NCBI GenBank assembly: GCA_944474755.1
Contig: OX104111.1
Location: forward strand, 96,886,805 to 96,950,804
Direction of reading: 5' to 3'
Source of the DNA: Limnoperna fortunei
Lineage: Eukaryota; Mollusca; Bivalvia; Mytilida; Modiolidae
Length of the DNA: 64,000 bases
Part shown: positions 34,326-47,104 of the stretch, in pieces
Layout of the letters: each line of letters starts with the position of its first letter
Numbering within the stretch: position 1 is the stretch's first letter
The notes under the pieces: generated by a model
Told to the model about the DNA's origin: nothing
Database searches by the model: none
The model's input: the letters and a program-made list of their open reading frames with translations, nothing else
Made by a program: the position numbers and the translations under genes

Positions 34326-37300
34326 ATGTCAAACGACAACGGGGCAAATGTCACAGGCAATGAAAAAAGTACTGGTGTTGGTGACAAACAAGAAAAGGGC
34401 TTTATGCCAACATCGGACGAGGACAATTCATATAGTTCTTTTCCAGATCGGGACCTAAAGCAGGGTCCGAAACCATGGACATTAAAGGATATATTGTATT
34501 ATGATTTTCGCGGTCCTCTTTTACATAACAGATGTGAATTAAATGTTATACATTGTGCACGACACGGTAAATTTTTAGAATTATCATATTACAAAATAAT
34601 ATATACTGTTTGAGAACTTATGTTCTTCTTCCTCCCGGTAGGAGTGTACCACAGGGGCTCGTAAAAATTGATTTACTTGCGCTTTCGATTGATACTGGGT
34701 CGGTTTTGTTATAGTGTGGGAGAAGGGAAGAAACAGAGCCTATACCCGCCAACTTTCAAAAAATTTAAAAAATATTTCTTTACCCCTATCTACATGGGTT
34801 TGTAATTATTTCTGTTCCTAATTGAATTATCTTCATGAAAAAACCTACCTTTATGTTTGTAATGTCATTTAACTCTCAAATTTTAATAATTTCCACCAGT
34901 TTGAAACGAAATGGACAATAACCCTGGACGGAAGTGGTGACTTTATCACTACTGAGAAAGTGAGTACCGAAAGGCCTCAAAGACGACAAACGATAGTCAC
35001 CACTTCCGTCCAGGGTTATTGTCCATTTCATTTTAAACTGGTGGAAATTATTAAAATTTGAGAGTTTTTTCTTGAAGATAATTTAATTAGGAACAGAAAT
35101 AATTACAAACCCGTGTTGATAGGGGTAAAGAAATATTTTTAAAATTTTGTTGAAAGTTGGCGGGTATAGACTGCTTCTTCCCTTCTCCCACACTATAACA
35201 AAACCGACCCAGTATCAATCGAAAGCGCAAGTAAATCAATTTTTACGAGCCCCTGTGAGTGTACTCATATCTTGAGTGTTGATACTCCATTACTCCGCAC
35301 ATGTCCGACTGTAGTCTGTACAGTTAAAAGGTCTGCTATTTACAATTGCAATAATAATGTTGCATAAAGTTCCATATTTTTTTATAGTCCGAGAATCCTT
35401 TGCCGTCCAAGGTTTTTTTTTTGCATCACTGCGTGGGACGTCAAAGTGCTCTCCATATGCAAAACAGCGGATTTTGCGACACGGGTCTGAATCTGCATAT
35501 TTCAAAATGTCCAGATGTTATAACACATTTTCTTCCAGTAAAGGTGTATACAATTCACATCTTTCCATATGCGTACCACCTACCGGTAACAGTCATGTTC
35601 TGTAACTCTAGTTTACATGTAATACTGTAGTTGCTTCACAAGCCATAACATTATGTGTCACACTATACCTTCAATAAACAATTAATTGGCACCTACGTAG
35701 GTTAAAACCGCATAAAATTAAAAGGGGTATTAAAATATGTATCAGATATACAGACTTTGCAAACTTTTGTGGAATAAAAGTGTGCATTTAAAAACTCCTG
35801 ATTTATAAGTATACACAATAAGGATAATAAGTGTTAACTAATTAAAAGTGGTTAATAAGCTGTTAATAAATTGTTAGTATAAATTTCTTTCCCACTTTTG
35901 GGCCCCTAGGAAATTAATTACCTGTTCACCAGATGCAAGATACTACACCTGGCTGCCAGTATAATTAGATAAAGGGGATTTTTATAGTGGTGTCAACAAA
36001 TACTAGTATACATGCAATGTAAATGACATAAATGTATATAATTACAAGTACATTATGAGTCTCTGATGTGTGTTAGCATGGCATTTCAATACATATACCT
36101 ATAATAAAAAAATGTCCACTGAGAAGCTTCCTGTACAGGTGACTGGTGTTAATTGGAAAATGTACAGGTGCAATTGTAATAATTACCATGGGAAAATGTG
36201 TTGCTAGTTTCAGATACGACCTTCAAGGAATATTTTACCCACGTTTTAGGATAAGCATTTTCCAAATTGCAGTTGTAGGTTAAGTGAAAAATATCGAAAA
36301 TAAAATAATTTTAACTTATTTCCATTTTTATTTTTGTTAAGGAAATTATTGCAACCCAGAAAGGTGCATCTTAATTCGTTTAATTGCAGTTATGTAGAAA
36401 TGTATTAACACATGATTTCAAGTCCCATCATTAATTTTTCCTGCCACACCTATTGATTGGATTGCAATAGATATGTTGCCTTGGATACACCGGCCACCCA
36501 CCTATCAAATAAGACAATCACATCAGGCCTTCAAAGGAATGATAAATTGACACTGAATTGTGCACGTCCGATTGTTGTTGAATTTCCAGACAATAATATT
36601 ATCTGTTTAATGAACAATTGTGTGAACCAAAAATAAAATTGGAACGTCACAATAACCAGGTCAAAATATGTTGCAAAACATTGTTTTTATGGTTTCTTAT
36701 GCATTGGAAATTATTATTTTCTCACTGAAAGTCAGTGGTAAGCATATACTGCATGTGCGAGTCATACATGTAAATAGCGGTTATCCGCCTCTTTAAGGGA
36801 GGTAACATCACTTAACTCGCAATCAGCAAATTCCCTTCATTAGATGTTTTTTCTATGAATATAATCATCATACTTTTAATTAAGCTGATTTAACTCCATT
36901 TCTAAGATCATTTCCATCAATACCCTTACATTCCCACAATTTCACATTCATTTTGAACAAAAGTCACATGACAACAAGATGACTTAAATCCAGTGCTTAA
37001 ATCAGCTTGATTGAAGGTATGATGAGTGTATTCATAGAGAAAAATATTTAAAGAAGCGAATTATTCATAGTTTAACTGGACAAAAATGTTTAAGAACATA
37101 CAGACATGAAGAAATTTGCTGACTCGGACCCTTGTCCCAAAAACCGCTGTTTGGAGAGCTCTATGACAACCCAGGCAAAAAAAAAATTGTACGGTAGTGG
37201 ATTCTTGGACTAAGTTGTTTAGTATTATAGTCAAATATTTTGAATTCTAACCCATAGTCCTGCAGTTAAACCAAATGATTTACGTTTTGATGGAAACCTT

Positions 37301-40300
37301 ATTTATAGTGGCACACAATCATAGAAGAAAGAGAACAAAGCAAAGTTTGTGTAAATTGTTTTTGTATGGCCCAGTTTAAGAGGCTGTTAACTGTATTGTG
37401 ATATGGCAGGCCTGTATCGTGATATATTGCATTGTAATACACTTAGCTCTGTGATAACCCATCTCTACTGTTACCTTAAAATTCATTATTCCTGTTGTGC
37501 TTGCTGCTCCTATCTCTGGATAATCCGGCTTCCTCCCAAACTGGACGCCATGATATAGATGAACAATGGCTGAAAATGGAATTAAACATCATTAAAACAA
37601 ACAAAAATGATAATTTTTTAGTGTGTCTAAAAATAATTTCAGTGAAATTATTTCCTAAATATAGCAATAATTCCAACATCTGTTTTTTCTTCCAGATCCA
37701 TTAATTAGACTTATGCTGAGAGCTTTAAAAAGTCATGGATGGTTTGTAATTTAATCTAATTAAGGCAATTGAATCTGTAGACATATAATATGAAAAATGT
37801 ATATACCTGGTAACATTAAAGCAGTACAATTAATTCCATTTTTTTATAAACAGTAACAAAGTTAAACAGTATAATTTCTTTACCATCTCTCACAACACTG
37901 CAAGAAAATATCAAATATTAATAACAGACTAAAGATTTCTCTAATACAAGTCAAAGGACAGATGAAATAGAAACATGAATGGTGTAATACAAAATAAGGC
38001 AAGCACCTACCTGAATAAAGTAAATATATTGTATGACTCGGCTGATGAAATCGAAATTTAATGCCCTGATGGCCTCCTACTTTTATCAGTCAGAGCTGGT
38101 TTAGTGATTGATTATAATAAATAAAACAGGGCAAAAAAATACATGATATTATAAAGTTTTCCTAATTAAGGATATTTAGCATTACCTTACCATAATTTGG
38201 AAAATGAGCAATCTTTACAGCTAAAGGGATTCAGAAAACTATCTGGAATTCTAAAAATCTAACAATAGATATATATGTTTCATATTTTAATTATGATTAC
38301 TTGTTTCAAGGAGTTTGACATCCTCACAAGTCAGGGTTTCTGTATCCACATGTGTCCACGAACCCCTGACAAACTTAGCTAGGAAATTCCCGGGCTAGAA
38401 GATTTTCGTATGACGTCAATCCTTTAAAATATCAACTAATGAAATTGCTTGAAAGAAGCAAGTGTTTGGCAGTAGTCATTCTTACTCATTCTGGAGTGTT
38501 AAGAACACGTAACGCAACTAAATAATAGCGCGGTAATAACAAACTATTAACACTACTGTACAAAATACGCTGATTTTCACATACTAGTAGTCTACGCAAC
38601 ACATCCGTTTGGTTTATTTACAATCGACATCGGGATATCCCCTAACCAAGTCATGAATGAAAGCGAGCTTTTGATTGGCTACATTAAGGTAAGATGTAGC
38701 CAATCAAAATAGTGACTTCTAGCCCGGGAATTTCCTAGCTAAGTTTGTCAGGGGTTCGTGGACACAGAAGCCCTGACTTGTGAGGATGGGAGTTTGAAGA
38801 AACTCCTCTGACAAATTATAAAAATGTTATATTGCCTTCACTGGCACATTTGAATTGCAGACAGACAAGCATTAGAAATTGGAAATTAATTTATAGCATC
38901 TTATGGATAATGAACATGTAACATTACCCATGTACTTTATGGGTAATATACATGTAGCTTTATGCTGTGTTATTATTAACAAAAATAAATGTTTATAGTT
39001 AAATTGTTTAAAACTTCTAGTTGAATGCTTTTGTGCCTTTCATTGTAGTGAAATGAAATTTTCACGTCATTTTTCATGTGAGCGATGCGTTGGCAAAGCA
39101 AATGGTGGATATGACACAGTAATGAATCAGGTTTGTCATTAATCATTGTTGATTCCAGTTACAATGTTCTCCAGTGTAAAGTATGTCAATTCTCAAAATT
39201 ATCTGAAATAAGAACTAATGATTTCTTTCCTGTTGTTTTATTTGTGTGAAAGTAACGCCAAACAGAGAAATATCTTTAAACAATAAATATTTGGTGCCAA
39301 TTTTGTGTTGTAATTTCTTAATTATTTTTATTAGGTTGTAGTTTGTGAAAACGTGACCAGGGGTCGAGATGGTGTCTGCTCAGTTGTTGCCCATGAACTC
39401 ACACATGCCTTTGACAAATGTAGAGCAAAGATAGACTTTACAAATTTAGAACATCTAGCATGTACAGAGGTAACATCATTTTTAGACACAATCTTCTAAT
39501 TAAAAGCTGATTTAACCACTTTTATATATGAAACAGTCTTTGAAAGTTAAGTCTGAAAAACAGCAGTTGAAATACACATAGTTTATTTTCCTGGGTATGT
39601 TTAAAACATATATCTATAAATAGACCAAAGAATTCAGATATTAAGACAGCTTTTTTGTTTTAAGAAGAGATGCTATGCTTTTTACTAACATCTTTATTGA
39701 AACAGTTGTTAGTCCCTTTGACCAAATAATGGTATACAAGACCCAGCTGAATGGTTACTTTTTTTTATGTTTCCCCTGTTAAAATCCAACATGAGGTTTT
39801 GGTATTTTTGTGCATTGATTTTTTTAAAGCTCTGCTTTTTCATAAATGGTTGAATTAAAAACAAGAAGCCATTGTGACAATGGTCAGGTAGTTGGTAATA
39901 ACAATAGCTGACCATAAACGTGTCAACACATGGGTTGTGAGAGGGAGACCAGTTGTTATACTCCACCCCAATATTATAATTGGGTACCAGTTTTCCCAAA
40001 TAAGGTCTCATCTTTTTATGTCAGTATGAATTGTCTCCGATTCATCATTTTTCAGTGAAATTACCTGATTTCAGGATTGTTTTTTATGGATCTGTTCTAC
40101 TTTTAACTACAATAGTTGTAATGCCTTGTTATAAATCACATTTTTTTTTAACAACATCAATGTTGTATTTTGGTGTTTAAATTAATAGTGGTATCAGGAA
40201 TCAACATCCTAAATTTATTATGAACAAACCAATCTATTAGGCCTGTAGGAGATAAAGGAATCAATTGTTTACCTTGAATGTAACCTTTGATTTTATATAT

Positions 40301-42751
40301 AATCCAAACTAATCAATGAATATTTAAATGCTGTGTAACCATATTCTACCTATTTTTGTTGATAAACTGCATATTCATCCATGCATTTGTGTCCGAGTAG
40401 TTTATTTCATATTTTTATTTTTAAAAATTTCAGATCAGGGCATCCATATTTTCACATTGCAACTTTGCAACTGCTTTAGCAAATAGAGAAGCAAGTATGT
40501 GGGAGTACACAAAATCTCACCAGGTATCTCTTTACAAATAACAACCATTTTAGAGTTAGATTTTAACATTGTCAGATTTTGTTGATTCTCAATATGACTG
40601 TTACTTGAGATATCACAGAATCCATTCCCCTGCACTATTTACATGTAAACAAATGTATCATTCAATTGCCTTTGATGAAGATCATCATTCCCTTGTCTGA
40701 AGTTTAAGAGTAACTTGACAAAGTTTTCTAATTACTTGTCTGTGATGAATTTTATCAGTCACTTGCCTTTGTAAAAGTTCATCAGTCATTTGTGATGAAA
40801 GTTATCAATCTCTTGTCTGCAATGAAGTTCATCAGTCACTTGCCTTTAAGTTCATCATTCACTTGCCTTTGATGAAGTTCATAAATCACTTGCCTTTGAT
40901 TAAGTTCATCAATCACTTGCCTTTGATTAAGTTCACCAATCACTTGCCTTTGATGAAGTTCATCAATTACTTGCCTTTGAATAAGTTCATCATTCACTTG
41001 CCTTTGATTAAGTTCACCAATCACTTGCCTTTGATTAAGTTCATCATTCACTTGCCTTTGATGAAGTTCATCAATCACTTGCCTTTGATTAAGTTCATCA
41101 TTCACTTGCCTTTGATTAAGTTCATCATTCACTTGCCTTTGATTAAGTTCATCAATCACTTGCCTTTGATTAAGTTCATCATTCACTTGCCTTTGATTAA
41201 GTTCATCATTCACTTGCCTTTGATTAAGTTCATCAATCACTTGCCTTTGATTAAGTTCATCATTCACTTGCCTTTGATGAAGTTCATCATTCACTTGCCT
41301 TTGATTAAGTTCATCATTCACTTGCCTTTGATTAAGTTCATCATTCACTTGCCTTTGATGAAGTTCATCAATCACTTGCCTTTGATTAATTTCATCATTC
41401 ACTTGCCTTTGATTAAGTTCACCAATCACTTGCCTTTGATTAAGTTCATCATTCACTTGCCTTTGATGAAGTTCATCAATCACTTGCCTTTGATTAAGTT
41501 CATCAATCACTTGCCTTTGATTAAGTTCATCAATCACTTGCCTTTGATTAAGTTCATCATTCACTTGCCTTTGATTAAGTTCATCAATCATTTGCCTTTG
41601 ATTAAGTTCATCAATCACTTGCCTTTGATTAAGTTCATCAATAACTTTGCCTTTGATTAAATTCACCAATCACTTGCCTTTGATTAAGTTCATAAATCAC
41701 TTGCCTTTGATTAAGTTCATCATTCACTTGCCTTTGATTAAGTTCATCAATCACTTGCCTTTGATTAAGTTCATCAATAACTTTGCCTTTGATTAAATTC
41801 ACCAATCACTTGCCTTTGATTAAGTTCATCATTCACTTGCCTTTGATTAAGTTCATCAATCACTTGCCTTTGATTAAGTTCATCAATAACTTTGCCTTTG
41901 ATTAAGTTCACCAATCACTTGCCTTTGATTAAGTTCATCAATAACTTTGCCTTTGATTAAGTTCACCAATCACTTGCCTTTGATTAAGTTCATCAATCAC
42001 TTGCCTTTAATTAAGTTCATCAATAACTTGCCTTTGATATAGTTCATAAGTCACTTGCCTTTGATGAAGTTCATCAATCACTTGCCTTTGATGAAGTTCA
42101 TTGATGAAGTTCATCAATCTCTTGCCTGTGATGAAGTTCACCAGTTACATGCCTTTGATGAAGTGCATCAGTTACTTGTCTGTCATGAAGCTCATCAATC
42201 ACTTGCCCTTGGTAAAGTTCACACCAGTCCACTGCCTTTGATGAAATTTGTCATTCATGGCCTTTAATAATTAATGTTTTCAGTCACCTGTCTGTGATAT
42301 AGTTCATCAATCTCTTGCATAAAATCATTGAACTTCAAATGCAAATAATACTTTATTGCCTTTTTTTCATTTAAATGTTTGTGAAAATTCATTTTAAATA
42401 CCACTATGGAACATTCTTTAACACCCTATGAGAAACATCTACACTAAAACGACTTAAAACATGTAGAAACATTTTGTAAAATAAAGAATCTGCCTCAAAG
42501 TCTTTTTTTCAGTCTTTGATATAGGTTCTTTATTACCTTTGTTTATTTTTCAGGCTTGTGTGAAAAACAAAGCCATGATGTCAGTAATGGCTGCCAGGGA
42601 TGTAACACCAGACAAAGCCATGGAAGCTATAGACAAAGTTTTTGACAAATGCTATGCAGATTTAGAACCTGTTGGTCGTATACCACGGAAGTTCACTCGT
42701 GATTCAAACTTGTCTTTAGTTGAGGGTGAATTATATGGATACATAGATTGA
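34326..42751 (+). CDS. ATP23: ATP23, mitochondrial inner-membrane metalloprotease/chaperone, 263 aa, six exons
   Basis: Exons: 34326-34566, 37696-37741, 39049-39130, 39335-39469, 40434-40523, 42554-42751. Phases join exactly and the total is 792 bp including TGA. Hallmarks are RHFSCERC (matching HFSCEDC of the human protein), the zinc-protease motif HELTH (H143, E144, H147) followed by AFDKCR, HLACTEIRAS, and the tail FDKCYADLEPVGRIPRKF. Human ATP23 (XRCC6BP1) is 246 aa, so this is full length with a longer, polar N-terminus. ATP23 family members are intermembrane-space peptidases; in yeast Atp23 matures Atp6 and helps assemble the F1Fo ATP synthase. The start ATG at 34326 was preferred because upstream in-frame codons are not ATG. 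Introns carry three fold-back elements and a large 27-bp array. Confidence 0.93.
34650..35256. mobile_element. Long palindromic MITE in ATP23 intron 1
   Basis: About 607 bp made of two inverted arms of about 285 bp around a short centre near 34955. The ends are ACAGGGGCTCGTAAAAATTG / CAATTTTTACGAGCCCCTGT. GAGTGTAC occurs on both sides (34642-34649 and 35257-35264), an 8-bp TSD (with one extra C on the left). Internal paired blocks include GGACAATAACCCTGGACGGA and its complement. It has no coding capacity. It begins 83 bp after the exon 1 donor. An 8-bp TSD suggests hAT-like origin (inference). Confidence 0.88.
36826..37132. mobile_element. Diverged inverted-repeat element in ATP23 intron 1
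   Basis: Paired inverted blocks: CAGCAAATT with AATTTGCTGA; CTATGAATA with TATTCATAG; ATCATAC with GTATGAT; AAGCTGATTTAA with TTAAATCAGCTT. Arms of roughly 80-120 bp have drifted. The termini and TSD are not certain. Confidence 0.6.
37497..37612 (+). repeat. SINE 3'-tail fragment in ATP23 intron 1
   Basis: Contains ATCCGGCTTCCTCCCAAACT, GGACGCCATGATATAGATG and a TTAAACATCATTAAAACAAA tail, matching the SINE body elsewhere in the window. Confidence 0.65.
38319..38788. mobile_element. 470-bp MITE with 9-bp TSD in ATP23 intron 2
   Basis: The ends are CATCCTCACAAGTCAGGG and CCCTGACTTGTGAGGATG, perfectly inverted. The arms continue for 80 bp through GTGTCCACGAACCCCTGACA and TTAGCTAGGAAATTCCCGGG, with a short insertion in the left arm. 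GGAGTTTGA flanks both sides (38310-38318 and 38789-38797), a perfect 9-bp duplication, which fits Mutator-like elements. No transposase. A terminus of the same family lies at 50156-50198, and a small relative at 5809-5908. Confidence 0.9.
39335..39469 (+). CDS. ATP23: ATP23 exon 4 (HEXXH active site)
   Basis: Forty-five residues including VVAHELTHAFDKCRAKIDFT and NLEHLACTE. The two His ligands and the catalytic Glu of the zinc-binding motif are intact, so this allele should be catalytically competent. Acceptor TTATTAG, donor GTAACA. Confidence 0.93.
40680..42300. repeat. 27-bp minisatellite, about 50 copies, in ATP23 intron 5
   Basis: The unit reads CACTTGCCTTTGATTAAGTT followed by CATCAAT. 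The centre (about 40850-42060) is nearly perfect with a few variant positions (GATGAAG or GATTAAG; ATCAAT, ATCATT or ACCAAT) and occasional 28-bp units (ATAACTTTGCC). The edges, 40680-40850 and 42060-42300, are degenerate. The period is nine codons, so both strands stay open for hundreds of codons; that is a consequence of the period, not evidence of coding. Confidence 0.95.
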
Positions 42752-44050
42752 TAATAAATGATTCCATTTTTTGTCAAGCTGGTTAATTTAATGTGTTTTA
42801 ATTAGTTTGTATGATGTCCTCTTATCCATGTTTTCAATGTTTATTTTGTTCAATAACCTCTGGCAGGTGTTTTTACTCTTAATGTCCCTAACTACATGTA
42901 TAAAACTGACACATTAAATATCTTGATATTATTCTGCATAGTTTGACAGAATAGTTTGATTCTAGATCAAGATAATATGCTAAGTAATTTATTTTTAAAA
43001 TCATGATATTTTTTACTATTATCAGTTATCAATATCAATCCCTTGGAATACTATACTCCAATTATATTACCCCTGGTTGGTTTGGACTATAGATGTGAAT
43101 ACTGAAAATTTAGCCTGTTATTATAGATTGAACAAGGTGTTCTGCATACATGTTCACAAGTAAACCTTATTTATGGCATGGTTTGCACTTAGTGAAATAG
43201 TCTTAAGTGCCTATGGAAGGGTGAATGTCCTGGTGGGGAAAGTAGGTTACATAATTTATGTATAAGTTTTCAACCCAAATCTTTCAATTTAGTAGAATGT
43301 TTGTATATATTTATATTTAGCATGTGTACCTCCTATTAAGGGTACATTTGGAATTTTACTAATGGTACATTCTAAACAGTCTTCAAAAAGTTGTAGATGA
43401 TTTACAGGAATAATCTTGTATCTAGAGTACCATTTTGGGGTACAGCTTCAAATAATAGTCTTCAAACTTGATACTATGTATATTACATATGTGCACGTCC
43501 TATTATGAAGAACTTATTTGTGGAACTTCAGATTTTAAAACTTGTAACCAGGGTATTTGAATTGAGTAACCTATTCCTCTTATACTTTTCAGTTAAAACC
43601 TTCAAACTTGGTATCATGTTTGTATATTTATTGATAATGTACACCTATAATTAATTATAGATATAGATTTTTGCAGAATCTCCATTAATTACACATTTGT
43701 GTTGGACATGTGCATCTTCTATTTTGGGAAAATTTCAGACATTTTTGCACAATTCCTAGATGCTTAAATTAATGTTCTATCACACTGCACTAAATACAAA
43801 TGCATTTGGATTCTGGTGTGCGGCTTCAGATATATAAGTTGTGAATCTCTGTTTTAGCCCATCTGGCCAAATGTTTGGATTCTGGTGTTAGCTTCAGTTA
43901 TGTAAGTTGTGAATCTCTGTTTTTAGCCCATCTGGCCAAATGCCAGTACGAGTTGTTGCCATCCGTATCTGTCATCTTTTAAAAAAAATAGTTAATTGCT
44001 TGTTGCATTGGAACCAAAACTGTATTTCATTTTTAACAAACCAACTGCAC
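42752..44050. other. ATP23 3' flank
   Basis: AATAAA occurs just after the stop (42753-42760), and ATTAAA near 42914 is a possible polyadenylation signal. A short tandem duplication of about 68 bp lies at 43800-43940 (repeated phrases TTTGGATTCTGGTGT and TTAGCCCATCTGGCCAAATG). Nothing else is recognisable. Confidence 0.5.
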
Positions 44051-44190
44051 ACTACAGTAATGGAAGCAGGCATGCTGTAAAACCTGGTTTAACCCACCAC
44101 CATTTATGTTGAAATGTCTGTACTAAATGAAGACTGTTGCTGTAGTTGCTTCAGTTTTGGTCGTGGATCTGCACCTTAACATTTGACAGA
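44045..44190 (+). repeat. Dispersed repeat shared with QNG1 intron 2 (62265-62380)
   Basis: Both copies contain AGTAATGGAAGCAG, then AAAACCT(G/A)(G/T)TTTAACCCA, GAAATG(T/C)CTGTAC and TTGCTGTAGTTG in the same order. The family is unknown. Confidence 0.65.
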
Positions 44191-44624
44191 TTTTTTTGGA
44201 ACACAGTTAAATGTAAACTGCAGAAATGATTAGCAAAAACAAGCTTTATCCTCCACATATTTTCAGAAACTGTCAGTATGGTGAAGTCGAGCACGAAGTA
44301 TGGCAAATGGGTACCTTTTTTGTGTAAAGTTGTGCACCTATTATATAATTGTTCAAGGATTTTTCCCCATCTTCACAGACTTGCTAACGTTTTTAGCAAA
44401 TGTTAAATAAGATGGTACCTAACAAAATTTACATTTTACTCTCGATATTTTAAAAAAAGTTTATCAACACCTTGTGTCTTCATCTAATTGCACAGTTTTT
44501 GAAACCTAGCATATTATCAAGCTAGGAAAAAAAGACATAACTCAATTAAAAAATAATATCCTATAATAAAAAAACTAGTCTCTCACATTCGCATAATTAT
44601 AATTTATTTAAAAAATTTCTAGTA

Positions 44625-44740
44625 ACGGGCAGGGTACTCCAGCTTCCAACCTCAATAAAAATCGGACGCCATGGTATGGCTAACAAATGTTAAAAGTGGC
44701 GTTACACCCCATATAAATAAACTAACAATATCCAATTTCA
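44625..44740 (+). repeat. SINE 3'-tail fragment
   Basis: Contains AGGGTACTCCAGCTTCCAAC, ATCGGACGCCATGGTATGGC and AAAGTGGCGTTACACC. Matches the SINE body elsewhere. Confidence 0.65.
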
Positions 44741-44873
44741 AATTTACTTCCGAGAAAAATTATTTAAATTTAATTATACTTAAGAATTTCACATCAATTC
44801 AAACTGGTGACGATCAAATATAGTCCCTTGTTCTCTTTTTTAATACATGTATAACAAAAATTTCACGTTTTCC

Positions 44874-45160
44874 TTATTTACAAGTGTGTGTATCCTCTAA
44901 GTGTTTGGTAACACATAAGGCTTCCACCAGGGTACGCCAACCAGCCCTGTCCTTTGCCTTTCTTTCGAGTTCTCCACAGCTGTATTCCAAATCTTTCATC
45001 TCTGCTTCTAGTGTCCTCCAAGTACCTTTTGGCCTTTCTGGTTTTCTCTTGCCAGCTGGTGTCCACCTCGGTGCCCTTTGTACATGTCTGGTGTTGTCCA
45101 TCCTTATTTTCAAGTAACTTGAACAAAATAATAAACCGATTTTCAAATCCTTCATTGACT
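44874..45160 (-). pseudogene. Non-LTR retrotransposon ORF2 C-terminal remnant
   Basis: The minus-strand frame has RAPRWTPAGKRKPERPKGTW, EMKDLEYSCGELERKAKDRA and GWRTLVEALC. The pattern 'RWTPxGKRKxGRPKxTWRRTxExEM...WxxLERxAxDRxxWRxxVxALC' is the usual last ~70 residues of RTE/L1-like ORF2 proteins in invertebrates (from memory). No RT domain is nearby, so it is a remnant. Confidence 0.75.
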
Positions 45161-46295
45161 TTCATAAACTTTTCTCGTATTTTTAGCATATGTTTACATC
45201 GATTTCAAACTAAATCAACATTGTCCCACAACACACTTTACAATTTCTACAATGCTATATTTCTAAATAAAATGGACAACCATGCGCCCATCCTCCAAAA
45301 GCAGTCAATGGCACTATTTCAAGACGCCTATTTTGTATTACGATTTGATAACAAATGGAGTATTGTTCGTTGACTTAGGGACCGACCATTTAACTTGCAG
45401 TGGGGGGGCCTTGTTTTTTTCCTAAAAAAATATTTTGAAAATGATTTTTGATGAAAAAAATATTTTGGAAGCAGAGGGTAAGAAAAAAAATATTCTGAAG
45501 AAGGATTTCTGCTATATAAAATAATGCTAATAATGAAAAAAAATATTCTGTCGCGACGCCTTCAAAAAATAAATATTTTAATGGATTTTCCCTGGCCCAA
45601 TGGATCAGCCTGGTATACCAACTATATTACTAGATGAAATACTGGTCACAAGCTTGATTCTACATTTTTATGATTAGAGCTTGAAAAGGCAGGAACTTTA
45701 AGGACAGAAATAAAAATTACGCTATCGCGTTAGATACCTTTGATGACAAATTTGATGGAAAGATATCATCATGTTGTCTGCTTAAATATCCATAATTACT
45801 GAGAGGAATGAGAGGAATGAGTACTTCAGGTGGAAACTATTAGTTATGATAAGCAATGGGGGAGACAACAATTACTTACTTGTTGATAAACTCAGTAACA
45901 AAAGGGACGCGGCGAAAAGCACATTGGTTTTCACCAAATATTTTCCCAGAATCTGTAAATTTTCGATCAAAATGTGTTGTTATTTCAACAGAACACTTGT
46001 GATAGAAAAAAAATATGCAACAAAAAGAATTAAAATATATGTTTTCTAAAAGATAATTAGATAAATCTTTAATACAACGGCCAAGTCACATGTAGTTTTT
46101 ACTGAATGTGACCTTTTCAGTGCCAAATGAATTCAAGGTATAATCGAAAAAAGTATAATTTTTTGTTAGAAATCTATTTTCTACAATACCAAAGTACAAA
46201 ACGAAAACCTTTAATTTATTGACAAGTCTAAATAGAAAGATGTTTGTACTATCACACAAATATCTACAATTTTTGATAATGACCCATATACAGGT

Positions 46296-46395
46296 TTTAC
46301 TGAGGCCGGATCGACCTGGGGACGGAACGACCAGGGGACGGATCGACCTGGGACGTATCGACTTGGGGGACGGATTGGTTTGGGGACGGATCGTC
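46296..46395. repeat. Short GC-rich imperfect tandem repeat
   Basis: Five to six imperfect 16-18-bp units of the type GGGGACGGATCGACCTG in an otherwise AT-rich area. The function is unknown. Confidence 0.7.
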
Positions 46396-47104
46396 TAGAA
46401 TTCCTATAATTGAAGACAAACTTGCATTCTGATTGGACAAAAATAGTAAAAAATTCTGCGTTCGAACAATCTACTATAGTTTACTCTGAAAAGCATCCCT
46501 ATTTGCATTTCTCAATTATTATTCCAACAGACTGGTGTTTTAAAAAATTGGTAGTCGTAATTAAACTTTAGAAAATGATTTTATGCCAAAGAATGCCATT
46601 TGGAACTGATAAACAATTAAATTAAACCTATACGTCGTGTATTTTTTGCGCATTTCGTCTAGGGTAGAATTAATATTTGAATTGTTGACCATCATATCTA
46701 TAAACAATCCTCACGCTGGTGATATATTTACGCCATATTTTCTTAATTTGACCGCCTGCACACGCAAATCTCTCTCTATCGTGAAATTATTGTCATACAA
46801 ATAATTCTACACAAAGGTAATTAGGTCATTTGTAATTATCGGAACGCCAAATGACTTACATGAGACACAGTGGTTCGATAACACATGTATTGTTTACTAT
46901 ACACACATAGAATTGAGGATAAAATTCGCTGATGGTTCCGTTGCAATTATTTATCTCCCCCTATTTTTGGCGGAATAGCGTACATGACATATTTCAATTC
47001 ACATTTATGAAATAGCTTTTCATTGAGGATATTGATAATACCCTATTGTTTAATAACATGTTTTAAAAGTCCATGTTTAATACATCAATGCAGCAACCGT
47101 TTTA

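Noticed and set aside
40836..41669. 277-codon (minus) and 265-codon (plus) open frames of nine-residue repeats (NDELNQRQV; LPLIKFINH)
   Set aside because: They follow from a 27-bp period without stops in a confirmed ATP23 intron, both strands are equally open, and the frame breaks at the 28-bp units.
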